This document shows positions 17,702 to 25,142 of a stretch of DNA of 64,000 bases, in pieces. Under the pieces are notes generated by a model, which searched no databases, was not told where the DNA came from, and was given only the letters and a program-made list of their open reading frames with translations. The DNA lies in NCBI RefSeq assembly GCF_011764485.1, contig NZ_AP022848.1, positions 3,190,001 to 3,254,000 on the forward strand. The letters run 5' to 3'. This stretch comes from Bosea sp. ANAM02. GTDB lineage: Bacteria > Pseudomonadota > Alphaproteobacteria > Rhizobiales > Beijerinckiaceae. Each line of letters opens with the position of its first letter. Within the stretch, counting starts at the first letter, position 1. Both the position numbers and the translations under genes were made by a program.

Positions 17702-19209
17702 GGCGAGGCTTCCCTTCTCTTGCGCAGGTTGTCGTATCGGGCGCAGTCGGCGACCGGCTCGGTCTTGAGCCTGAGGGCGTTGGGTGTGGTGATGCTGGCT
17801 GGAACAGGCGGCTGGCGACGGCGCGCCAGGATCGCGATGACGACGTCGCCGCTGGCGATGCCGGCCGCGAGCGCCTCGGTGCAGGCCTCCGCCACAGCGG
17901 CAATGCCGTCCTCGGGGACGCGGCCGAGGATCTTCACAAACTGACGGTCACCATCGACATGACGCCGCAGCTTCTCACGCACCACGGTGAGCGGCGCCGG
18001 CAAATCCCAGTCCTTGAACGGCGCGCCATTGCGTAGAGCACCCGGCTTGCGCATCAGCACCGGCAGATAGTGCCAGGGATCATAGACGACCTGATCGCGC
18101 TTGAAGCTGCGGGGATGGTCGGCGACCGTCTCGCCATCGAGCAACACAACGATCCGGTCGGCATAGGCGCGCACTAGCACGGCGCGGCCGGCGGCTCGGG
18201 CATCGACGCTGTACTTGTTGCGATCATGCGTGATCAGGCAGGTCGTGGTCGCCCGCATCGGCTTCTCGACGAAGCCGGCGAAGGGGCCCAGATACGGCAT
18301 CAGCCGCGCCTTCTCCTCCTCGAAGACCTCAATGACAGACCGATCGCGGAACTCGGGATGCTTGGCCCGCCGAGCGTAGGCGACACATTGGTCGGCGAGC
18401 CAGGCGTTCAACTCGTCGAGCGTCTTCACCTTCGGTCGCGGGCGGAACAGCAAATCGCGGATCGTGCCGACCTGGTTCTCGACCTGGCCCTTCTCCCAGC
18501 CGGCCGCCGGCGTGCAGGCCACCGGCTCGACGAGGTGATGCGAGCAGAGCTGAAGGAAGCGCCGGTTGTACTCCCGGGCGCGGCCGACGAAGACGGTCTC
18601 CACCGCGGTCTTCATGTTGTCGTAGATGCCGCGCCGACAGACCCCGCCATAGAAGGCGAAGGCCTTGTCATGCGCGTCGAAGACCATCTCCTGCGTCTCG
18701 CGGAAATAGGCGCGCACGATCGGCATCCGGCTATAGGCCAGTCGCATCTGGGCGACCTTCACCACCACGGGCAGCCCGTGGAGTTCGATCGCCTCGTGGC
18801 TCCAGTCAAACTGATAGGCCTCGCCGGGATCGAAGCGCAGCGGAATGAAGGCCTGCGCCGGCAGCCGGGCGCGATCGGCACGCCAGGCCTTCACGAACCG
18901 ATGGACGCTGTCATGGGCTCCGTCGTAGCCGCGCCCGCGCAGCTCCTCGAACAGCCGGATCGTTGAGCGTCGCTCGCGCCGCGGCAGCCGGTCTTCGGCC
19001 TCGAGGATCGCCGTCAGCGTATCGACCCAGGCTCCAAGCTTCCGCCGCGGCTGGACCTCGCGCTTGTAGATGAACTCGGTCGCGCCGGAGCGGAGCACTT
19101 TGCGAACCGTGTCGCGCGCGAGGCCGAGTTCCCGCGCGATCCGCTTGATCCCCTTGCCGTTCTGGAAATGCTCGAACCGGATCCGACCGATCGTCTCCAC
19201 ACCCGTCAT
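17683..19209 (-). CDS. istA: IS21-family transposase IstA
   Basis: A 508-residue DDE transposase. The N-terminus has a helix-turn-helix ([19 protein letters not shown], about residues 18-36). The catalytic triad is visible as D in YQFDWSHEA (about 135), D in [10 protein letters not shown] (about 195) and E in [12 protein letters not shown] (about 243). The C-terminal part has the Mu-transposase-like DNA-binding end. No frameshift or internal stop, so the element may still be active. Confidence 0.95.
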   Translation of the reverse strand: MTGVETIGRIRFEHFQNGKGIKRIARELGLARDTVRKVLRSGATEFIYKREVQPRRKLGAWVDTLTAILEAEDRLPRRERRSTIRLFEELRGRGYDGAHDSVHRFVKAWRADRARLPAQAFIPLRFDPGEAYQFDWSHEAIELHGLPVVVKVAQMRLAYSRMPIVRAYFRETQEMVFDAHDKAFAFYGGVCRRGIYDNMKTAVETVFVGRAREYNRRFLQLCSHHLVEPVACTPAAGWEKGQVENQVGTIRDLLFRPRPKVKTLDELNAWLADQCVAYARRAKHPEFRDRSVIEVFEEEKARLMPYLGPFAGFVEKPMRATTTCLITHDRNKYSVDARAAGRAVLVRAYADRIVVLLDGETVADHPRSFKRDQVVYDPWHYLPVLMRKPGALRNGAPFKDWDLPAPLTVVREKLRRHVDGDRQFVKILGRVPEDGIAAVAEACTEALAAGIASGDVVIAILARRRQPPVPASITTPNALRLKTEPVADCARYDNLRKRREASPWNATN

Positions 19210-19255
19210 CCCCGGACCCTTCCGAAAAGACGGAAGGATCAGCCGCAGCCGATAA

Positions 19256-19282
19256 CAGGGGGGCTAACCTTCAAAGCGATAA
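19256..19282 (-). repeat. IS21 right inner terminal repeat
   Basis: CAGGGGGGCTAACC followed by TTCAAAGCGATAA, the reverse complement of 16846-16872 with two mismatches. Confidence 0.75.
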
Positions 19283-19289
19283 CCGCCCC

Positions 19290-19544
19290 TCACGGGGCCA
19301 ACATTGCAGGCGATCTCACACCTTCCGCCAGGACGTCCCGCCAGACACGCCTCGCACCATAGGTCCGATCCGAACCAAGGAAGCTTGCCCGGACCCTGTT
19401 GCCGATCTCCTCATCGTCGCGTGCCCGCCGGCTCGGCGACCGGTTGAGCCAGGCATGGAAGCCCGAGCGCGACACATCCAGCGCTTCGCAAAGCCAAGCC
19501 ACCGGCCAGATCCCCCGGTGCTTCGCAATGAACGTGAACCTCAT
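19290..19544 (-). pseudogene. IS3-family transposase orfB, truncated
   Basis: Only the first 74 or so residues of OrfB remain: the GIWPVAWLCEALDVSRSGFHAWLNR start and the SDRTYGARRVWRDVLAEG block. After that the frame runs into IS21-end sequence and stops; the intact protein would be about 270-290 residues with a DDE domain. The rest of orfB is not on the far side of the IS21, so it was deleted rather than just interrupted. It overlaps orfA by 4 bases. Confidence 0.85.
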
Positions 19545-19888
19545 GTCACGTCCTTCGCGAAGTAGGCTGCGGCCTTTTTTAGGATGTCGCGCTCCGCCTT
19601 GAGCCTGGCCACCTCCCGCCGCAGCTTCTCGATCTCAAGCTGCTCCGGCTTCATCTGACCGTGGCCGGGAAAGGCCTGCGCAGGATCGGCCGAAAAGAGC
19701 TTCACCCATTTGCGCAACTGGTTCTCGTGGACATCCAAATCCCGAGACGCCTGCGCCACGCTCACTCCGCGCTCCTTGATCAGGCGGACCGCCTCGATCT
19801 TGAACTCACGCCCAAACTGTCGTCGCCGCATACCCCACCTCCCGGTTCATGAAACACCCAATCTCGGTGTCCACGAAACCGGCAGCAG
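19313..19888 (-). mobile_element. IS3-family element remnant
   Basis: It carries a complete orfA and the first quarter of orfB. The outer end is near 19888, judged from the transition into the ATPase gene leader; its terminal repeat cannot be confirmed because the partner end is gone. Confidence 0.7.
19541..19831 (-). CDS. IS3-family OrfA
   Basis: 96 residues with the standard OrfA layout: RRRQFGREFKIEAVRLI start, HTH region VAQASRDLDVHENQLRKWV (about residues 24-42), and a leucine-zipper-like coiled coil EQLEIEKLRREVARLKAERDILKK (residues 64-87, given here as landmarks EIEKL and ERDILKK). It normally fuses to OrfB by frameshifting; with orfB truncated no transposase can form. Confidence 0.92.
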   Translation of the reverse strand: MRRRQFGREFKIEAVRLIKERGVSVAQASRDLDVHENQLRKWVKLFSADPAQAFPGHGQMKPEQLEIEKLRREVARLKAERDILKKAAAYFAKDVT

Positions 19889-19908
19889 GCCAAAGAGAAG
19901 GCTTGCCG

Positions 19909-20135
19909 ATGCATCTCGTTAGAGCCCGCGTTCAGAATTATCGCAGCGTGCGCGACACTGGCTTCTTCAAGGTCGAGCCTGGCAAGACCATCATGGTCGG
20001 CCCAAACGAGGCCGGGAAGTCGGCAGTCCTGCAAGCCTTGCAGCAGATCAATCCACCCGATGGCGTCAAGAAATTCGACGCACTCAGGGACTACCCCGCG
20101 CGCTCTACAACGACATCACGACAGCGAGTGCCTGA
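19909..20135 (+). pseudogene. N-terminal stump of an AAA/OLD-type ATPase gene
   Basis: ATG at 19909 (AGAGAAGG upstream) opens HLVRARVQNYRSVRD, the start of the SMC/RecF/OLD-like ATPase fold, with Walker A GPNEAGKSA at about residue 31. After LRDYP a single missing C in the CCCC run at about 20094 throws the frame off; with one extra C it would read DYPRALYNDIT. Homology ends near 20120, where the sequence passes into the 3' end of the opposing ars flavoprotein gene. It is the broken edge of a larger defence gene. Confidence 0.7.
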
Positions 20136-21527
20136 ACTCGCCTGCGCGGGTTCGGGTGCCTTGGCGGGACCACAGCCGCACCCGGCCTTGCCGTCGGCCT
20201 TCGCCGCGGCGTCATCGGCGCAACAGGCATCCACTTCAGCCGGTGCGGGACCTCCGCAGCATCCTCCGGCTGCCGCCGGCGCTGCGGTGCATACGCCCGT
20301 TTCCGGCAAGACGAGCCTGACATCGTCAGCCTCTGCCAGATCGCCGGCGATCGCCGCCACGACCGACCGGACCTGCTCGAAGCCCGTCATCATCAGGAAG
20401 GTGGGTGCGCGCCCGTAGCTCTTGATCCCGACGATGTAGAACCCTGGTTCCGGATGGGAGAGTTCGCGGTGCCCGTGCGGCGGAACGGATCCGCAGGAAT
20501 GGAGGTTCGGATCGATCATGGGCCCGAGCGCCCGCGCGCTTTCCAGCCAAGGATCGAATTCGACGCGCAGTTCCCGGGTTAATGAAAGATCGGGCCGCTG
20601 TCCCGTGCAGGCGACGACGCGATCGATCGGTCCGATGGTTCTGCCGACACCGTCGACCTCGCCATGTGCGACGATGCACGCCCCTTCCTGGCGAAGACCC
20701 GTGATGGCGAAGCCGGAGACCAATTCGACGCGACCTTCCGCGACGAGACGGCGCAGGCGCTGCCCGAGGTCTCCTCGGGCGGCGAGCTGGTCGTTCGAGC
20801 CCCCGCCATAGACACGGGAGAGATCCCGGCCGCGCGTGACCCAGATCGCCTTGGTCGCGCCGTCCCGAGCCGAAAGCTCATCGAGATCGAGCAGCACGTT
20901 CGCGGCGGAATGCCCGGCACCGACCACCAGCGTCGTCCGGCCGAGATAGTTGGCTCGGTCACGGCCGAGGACATCGGGGATGCCATAAGCGATCCGATCG
21001 GTCAGCGTTTCCTCGCCGTCCGCACGCACGCCGCTGGCGCTCACCGGGTTCGGGGTCCTCCATGTTCCGGAAGCGTCGATCACCGCCCGGGCCTGGACGC
21101 GGCTCACCGCGCGGTCGCGACCGACGACGGTCAACTGGAACGGGCGCAGCTCGCGGTCCCTGCTCACCACCTTGTCGATGCCATGGCGGCTGATCGCGGC
21201 AACGCGGACCCCGTATTCAATGACGGAGGCTAGTTCCTTCGTTACAGCCAAGGGCGCCAGGTATGCTTCGACAAGCTCGTTACCGGTGGGATAGCTCCCG
21301 GCTTCGGGCTCCTGCCAACCGGCCGCCTCAAGCAAGGCCCGGCTGGCCGGGTCGACATTGAACTCCCACGGCGAGAACAGTCGGACGTGCCCCCATTCCC
21401 GGATGTTGGCGCCGGCCGCGTCACCCGCCTCGAGTACCTTCACCGGGATACCTCGCGTGACGAGATTCGCTGCGGCCGCGAGTCCGATCGGTCCGGCCCC
21501 GATGACGACGACGGGAAGCTCCTTCAT
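20091..21527 (-). CDS. ars-operon FAD/NAD(P)-dependent oxidoreductase with Cys-rich tail (ArsO-like)
   Basis: A 478-residue flavoprotein. The start is the ATG at 21527 with GGAGG upstream, giving MKELPVVVIGAGPIGLAAAAN, a classic FAD-binding GxGxxG. A second Rossmann motif LVVGAGHSAANVLLDL (about residue 195) binds NADPH. The tail has CCGG, DACCADD and GCGCGP, likely to bind arsenite or another soft metal. The last nine residues and the stop come from the opposing ATPase stump, so the natural C-terminus was replaced. As the last gene of the ars operon it may oxidise or otherwise handle arsenicals; the substrate is not known. Confidence 0.75.
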   Translation of the reverse strand: MKELPVVVIGAGPIGLAAAANLVTRGIPVKVLEAGDAAGANIREWGHVRLFSPWEFNVDPASRALLEAAGWQEPEAGSYPTGNELVEAYLAPLAVTKELASVIEYGVRVAAISRHGIDKVVSRDRELRPFQLTVVGRDRAVSRVQARAVIDASGTWRTPNPVSASGVRADGEETLTDRIAYGIPDVLGRDRANYLGRTTLVVGAGHSAANVLLDLDELSARDGATKAIWVTRGRDLSRVYGGGSNDQLAARGDLGQRLRRLVAEGRVELVSGFAITGLRQEGACIVAHGEVDGVGRTIGPIDRVVACTGQRPDLSLTRELRVEFDPWLESARALGPMIDPNLHSCGSVPPHGHRELSHPEPGFYIVGIKSYGRAPTFLMMTGFEQVRSVVAAIAGDLAEADDVRLVLPETGVCTAAPAAAGGCCGGPAPAEVDACCADDAAAKADGKAGCGCGPAKAPEPAQASSGTRCRDVVVERAG

Positions 21528-21584
21528 CCGGATATCCTCCAATCCTGCTAGAAACATGGAATTAAGCGGCAAATGAAAAGCCGC

Positions 21585-21902
21585 TCAGGCGGCCTTACCG
21601 GAAGCCTCCGAGCAGCCTTCCTCGATGCAGCATTCGTCGGCGAGGAAGCCGAGAAGGGCATCCATGGCCGGATAGACCGCGCGGCAGATCAGGGTGGTGG
21701 CCTGTCGCTCCTGCGTAACGAGACCGTTCCGGATCAGCCGCTGAAGGTGGTGAGACAGGGTCGAGGCCGGGATCCCCAAGCGTTCCTGCACCTGATTGAC
21801 AGGGAGGCCACCATGACCCGCGCGAACCAGTGTTCGATAGAGCTGGAGGCGCGTCGGATTACCGAGCGCTTCGAGCTGCTTCGCTGCTTCTTCGACATTC
21901 AT
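21585..21902 (-). CDS. arsR: ArsR-family repressor, second copy
   Basis: A 105-residue winged-helix repressor from the ATG at 21902 (MNVEEAAKQLEALGNPTRLQ). The HTH region VNQVQERLGIPASTLSHHLQRL is standard. The C-terminal CCIEEGC cluster is probably the arsenite site, placed differently from the classic alpha-3 CVC motif. The start lacks a clear ribosome site, and the frame is open upstream to 21938. It lies between acr3 and the flavoprotein gene inside the ars operon. Confidence 0.88.
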   Translation of the reverse strand: MNVEEAAKQLEALGNPTRLQLYRTLVRAGHGGLPVNQVQERLGIPASTLSHHLQRLIRNGLVTQERQATTLICRAVYPAMDALLGFLADECCIEEGCSEASGKAA

Positions 21903-21961
21903 GGAAATAAGTAGGCACGGACGGGATTGCTCCGTCAAGCTCTACTTCCATGATTGTCGAA

Positions 21962-23014
21962 TTACTCCGCTGCCTGTACCTTCCGCACGCTGTCGCCGCG
22001 CTCGTACCAACCCTTCGATCGGTTCACGATCCAGACCACAGTCAGCATGACCGGAACCTCGATGAGGACGCCGACGACCGTGGCAAGCGCGGCTCCGGAG
22101 TTGAAGCCGAACAGGCTGATCGCCGCGGCGACGGCGAGCTCGAAGAAGTTCGAGGCGCCGATCAGGGCGGACGGCCCCGCGACGCAATGCTGCTCGCCGG
22201 CGACCCGGTTCAGCAGGTAGGCCAGTCCGGCGTTGAGGTAGACCTGGATCAGGATCGGCACTGCCAAGAGCGCGATCACCATCGGCTGGGCCAGGATCTG
22301 CTCGCCCTGGAAGCCGAAGAGCAGGACGAGGGTGGCGAGCAGGGACACGAGCGAAACCGGCCCCAGGCGACCAAGCAGCCTGTCGAGCGCAGCCGGTCCG
22401 CCTTTCGCCAGAACGCTGCCGCGGACGAGCTGCGCGACGATCACGGGAATGACGATGTAGAGGACGACCGAGAGGACCAGCGTGCCCCACGGCACGGTGA
22501 TCGCGGACAGGCCGAGCAGCAGGCCGACAATCGGGGCGAAGGCGACGACCATGATCGCGTCGTTCAGCGCGACCTGGCTGAGCGTGAAATGCGGCTCGCC
22601 CTTCGTCAGGTTCGACCAGACGAAGACCATCGCCGTGCAGGGCGCCGCCGCCAGGATGATGAGCCCGGCAATGTAGCTGTTGATCTGGTCGGCCGGGAGC
22701 CAGGGCCGGAACAGCCAGGCGATGAAGAGCCAGCCCAGCGCCGCCATCGAGAACGGCTTCACCGCCCAGTTGATGAAAAGGGTGACGCCGATCCCGCGAC
22801 AATACCTGCCGACCTGACCGAGCGCCGCGAAGTCGATCTTCAGCAGCATCGGGATGACCATCAGCCAGATCAGGACCGCGACGGGAAGATTGACCTTGGC
22901 GATCTCGGCCGAGCCGACAGCCTGGAAGGCGCCCGGCATGACATGGCCGAGAGCAATCCCGACCACGATGCACAGCGCGACCCAGACACTGAGGTAGCGT
23001 TCGAAGGTGGACAT
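21962..23014 (-). CDS. acr3: ACR3-family arsenite efflux transporter
   Basis: A 350-residue, ten-helix inner-membrane antiporter that exports As(III). The start at 23014 (MSTFERYLSVWVALCIVVGI) is 7 bases after the arsC stop. Family marks are LNWAVKPFSMAALGWLF-like helix 3-4 (as INWAVKPF), AAPCTAMVFVWSNLTKGE with the essential Cys of helix 4, and a helix 9 SNFFELAVAAAI block. Genes for both arsenate reductases lie directly upstream, so As(V) reduction and As(III) export are co-expressed. Confidence 0.95.
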   Translation of the reverse strand: MSTFERYLSVWVALCIVVGIALGHVMPGAFQAVGSAEIAKVNLPVAVLIWLMVIPMLLKIDFAALGQVGRYCRGIGVTLFINWAVKPFSMAALGWLFIAWLFRPWLPADQINSYIAGLIILAAAPCTAMVFVWSNLTKGEPHFTLSQVALNDAIMVVAFAPIVGLLLGLSAITVPWGTLVLSVVLYIVIPVIVAQLVRGSVLAKGGPAALDRLLGRLGPVSLVSLLATLVLLFGFQGEQILAQPMVIALLAVPILIQVYLNAGLAYLLNRVAGEQHCVAGPSALIGASNFFELAVAAAISLFGFNSGAALATVVGVLIEVPVMLTVVWIVNRSKGWYERGDSVRKVQAAE

Positions 23015-23021
23015 GGTGACC

Positions 23022-23447
23022 TCAGCCGAGTGCGACGGGGCGACCGGAGGCATCGACGACGAGCTCGCCATCCTCCTTGCGGAATTCGCCGTGCTGCGGC
23101 GGCAGCAGGGGAAGAACGGCCTCTGACGGCCGGCACAGCTTCACGCCCTTGGGTGAAACGACCAGCGGCCGGTTCATCAGCACGGGGTGAGCCTCGATCG
23201 CATCGAGCAGGGCATCGTCGGAAAGGCCCGGGTCGCCGAGGCCGAGTTCGGCGAAGGGCGTGCCCTTCGCGCGCAGGATGTCCCGGGCGGTCAGCCCGGC
23301 GCGCTCCAGAAGCTGTTTCAGCAGCGCCCGGCTCGGCGGTGTCTTCAGGTATTCGATGATATGCGGCTCGACGCCGGCGTTGCGGATCAGGCCAAGCGTG
23401 TTCCGGGACGTCCCGCAGGTCGGGTTGTGATAGATGACGACGTCCAT
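23022..23447 (-). CDS. arsC: Arsenate reductase, glutaredoxin-coupled ArsC type
   Basis: A 141-residue enzyme reducing As(V) to As(III) with glutathione and glutaredoxin. The start at 23447 (MDVVIYHNPTCGTSRNTL) places the catalytic Cys in the NPxCGTSRNTL motif at residue 11; RPLVVSPKGVKLCRPSE is the conserved C-terminal block with the Arg triad. Its ATG overlaps the stop of the upstream reductase gene (TGATG). Confidence 0.93.
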   Translation of the reverse strand: MDVVIYHNPTCGTSRNTLGLIRNAGVEPHIIEYLKTPPSRALLKQLLERAGLTARDILRAKGTPFAELGLGDPGLSDDALLDAIEAHPVLMNRPLVVSPKGVKLCRPSEAVLPLLPPQHGEFRKEDGELVVDASGRPVALG

Positions 23448-23974
23448 CACGCCACCTTCGGGCGGTGACCGCTCGCCCCTTCGAGCGCACCGATCCGCCG
23501 GACCTGCTGCGCCAAGGCCATCTCGTCGAGGCTGGCCACGGGCAGCGACAGGAGAACATTGATCCGGTTCCTGAGATAGCGCAGCGCCGTCACGAAGGCC
23601 CGCTCGCGCTCGATCTCGCTGCCCTGGACGTTGGAGGGGTCCTCGATGCCCCAGTGCGCCGTGATCGGCTGGCCCGGCCAAAGCAGGCAGGCCTCGCCCG
23701 CCGCCTGGTCGCAGACGGTGATCACGAGATCCATGACAGGAGCGCCCGGTTCCGCGAAGATCTCCCAGGTCTTCGACGAGAGGCCCTCGGTCGGGATGCC
23801 TTCGGCATCCAGCACCTTGAGCGCCATCGGCTTCGGCCCGGGACCGCCCTCGCTGCCAGCGGAGAAGGCCCGAAAGCGCCCTTCCCCGAGATGGTTGAGC
23901 AAGGCCTCGGCCATGATCGAGCGAGCGGAATTATGGGTGCAGAGGAACAGCACGTTGTGGATGCGGTCAGGCAT
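23447..23974 (-). CDS. arsC: Arsenate reductase, low-molecular-weight phosphatase type
   Basis: A 175-residue LMW-PTP-fold reductase, mechanistically distinct from the neighbouring ArsC. The P-loop FLCTHNSARS lies near residue 10 (C-x5-R-S), and the DPSNVQGSE region supplies the general acid Asp. It resembles thioredoxin-linked reductases, but I do not see the classic C-terminal redox Cys pair in its usual place; a Cys pair near 90-100 (CDQAAGEAC) may serve. The start at 23974 overlaps arsR by 8 bases. Confidence 0.9.
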   Translation of the reverse strand: MPDRIHNVLFLCTHNSARSIMAEALLNHLGEGRFRAFSAGSEGGPGPKPMALKVLDAEGIPTEGLSSKTWEIFAEPGAPVMDLVITVCDQAAGEACLLWPGQPITAHWGIEDPSNVQGSEIERERAFVTALRYLRNRINVLLSLPVASLDEMALAQQVRRIGALEGASGHRPKVA

Positions 23975-24323
23975 CGGTCGTGACCTTCGGTGGGCAACAG
24001 GGCGTGAGCTCAACCAGCAGGGGCCCGCAGATCTCCGGACGGCCGCCGCAGCAATCCTTGAGCAGGAAGGCGATGGTCGATCGAAGCGCGTCGAGGTCAG
24101 CGCGATATACGATCGAGCGGCTGATGCGCTCCGAACGAACGAGCCCGGCCCGGCTGAGGATGCTCAGATGGGACGACATGGTGTTGTGGGGAACGTCGAG
24201 ACGACGGGCGACCTCGCCGGCAGGCAGCCCTTCCGGCTCCGCGCTCACCAGCAGGCGGAAGACGTCGAGGCGGGTGCTCTGCGCCAGCGCCGCCAAGGCG
24301 AGAATGATAGGTTCATTTTCCAT
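23967..24323 (-). CDS. arsR: ArsR-family repressor, first gene of the ars operon
   Basis: A 118-residue winged-helix metalloregulator. The start at 24323 (MENEPIILALAALAQSTRLD) is supported by the operator just upstream; the frame extends far upstream without meaning. The HTH is VARRLDVPHNTMSSHLSIL. Cys pairs KDCCGG and TPCCPP near the C-terminus are likely arsenite ligands. It should repress its own operon and be released by As(III). Confidence 0.9.
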   Translation of the reverse strand: MENEPIILALAALAQSTRLDVFRLLVSAEPEGLPAGEVARRLDVPHNTMSSHLSILSRAGLVRSERISRSIVYRADLDALRSTIAFLLKDCCGGRPEICGPLLVELTPCCPPKVTTDA

Positions 24324-24344
24324 ATGTCGAGACTTATCGACATA
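24323..24344. promoter_or_regulatory. ArsR operator candidate
   Basis: TATGTCGA-N6-TCGACATA, perfect 8-bp arms, overlapping the arsR start codon. Position and symmetry fit an ArsR/SmtB operator. Confidence 0.65.
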
Positions 24345-24605
24345 ATCGCCCGAAGGCAAGCCACATCCGCTGAATCGGGTGTACGACCCGAACGACGGTT
24401 CACGGGCCAAGGATGGCGTCGCCGAGCGCGGTCCCGGCGCCGGTCCCCCGAGCAAGGCCGCGCAAGCAACGCTCGCGCGATGGTCACGGTACCAATTCCA
24501 CGGCTCGGATAGCCGCTCAGGAACCCGGGGGCCCGGAATGCCCCAGATCATCGGGCTTCATGTCGCCTGGATCAACGGCCGCCCATCGGCCTCGCCTCCC
24601 GGCCG

Positions 24606-24992
24606 TCACATCTTCTTGCCGTCCTTGCCGAACTGCTTGAGGAAGGCGGTGAGGTCGGCGATTTCCTTGTCGTTCTTGATGCCGGCAAAGATCATCTTCG
24701 TTCCCGGAATCTTCGCCTTCGGATCTTTGATGTACGTGGCGAAGATCGCTTCGTCCCAATCGAGATTGGCCGCCTTGTTCGCGGGAGAATAGCTGTAGCC
24801 CTCGACAGCCCCGGTATGGCGCCCGAACAACCCGTTCAAGTGGGGACCGACGCCGTTCTTCGCGGTCTCACCGACCTGGTGGCAGGCGCGGCACTTGTTG
24901 AAGGAGCGCTCTCCGGCGCCGATATCCTGCGCGCTCGCCGAATGGAGTGCCGTCAACGAGGCCAGGAGAGCAACAGCGCTGAAAATCCTCAT
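24606..24992 (-). CDS. Class I cytochrome c (c2/c550-like)
   Basis: 128 residues with a signal peptide (ALLASLTALHSASA, cleavage before QD). Heme c binds CRACH at about residues 34-38; KMIFAG near residue 100 supplies the Met ligand. GPHLNGLFGR and YSPANKAANLDWDEAI are typical of soluble c2-type cytochromes. It lies 146 bases downstream of soxF and is a reasonable periplasmic electron acceptor for SoxF, SoxAX or SoxCD. Confidence 0.9.
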   Translation of the reverse strand: MRIFSAVALLASLTALHSASAQDIGAGERSFNKCRACHQVGETAKNGVGPHLNGLFGRHTGAVEGYSYSPANKAANLDWDEAIFATYIKDPKAKIPGTKMIFAGIKNDKEIADLTAFLKQFGKDGKKM

Positions 24993-25036
24993 GCGTAATC
25001 CTTCGAGCTTTCGTCAAATATCGGGGTGACCTGTTC

Positions 25037-25142
25037 CTAGAGCATCGGATTGAATATCATGTTCAGTCAGATGCTCTAGCTCTTTGATTTTGCATCGGCT
25101 TTTTCCGAAAGCCGCGTTCCACTTTTCGGGCCGATGCTCTAG
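25037..25142. repeat. Dispersed palindromic repeat element covering the soxF stop
   Basis: CTAGAGCATC (25037) pairs with GATGCTCTAG (25070) and again with a second copy at 25133; GCATCGG near 25092 pairs with CCGATGC near 25132. The pattern is that of the mosaic intergenic repeats of Rhizobiales. The soxF stop codon (25139-25141) lies inside the last arm, so the element sits at the very end of the coding region. Confidence 0.6.

Larger units (their letters stand above)
16818..19303 (-). mobile_element. IS21-family insertion sequence (istA, istB)
   Basis: Both transposition genes are intact, and related end sequences in opposite orientation bound the element. TGT at 16818 and ACA ending at 19303 are the best outer limits by eye. 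The inner terminal repeats (16846-16872 and 19256-19282) match at 25 of 27 positions. Flanks show no matching target duplication (TACG against TTGC), so the copy has probably taken part in a deletion. Confidence 0.8.
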
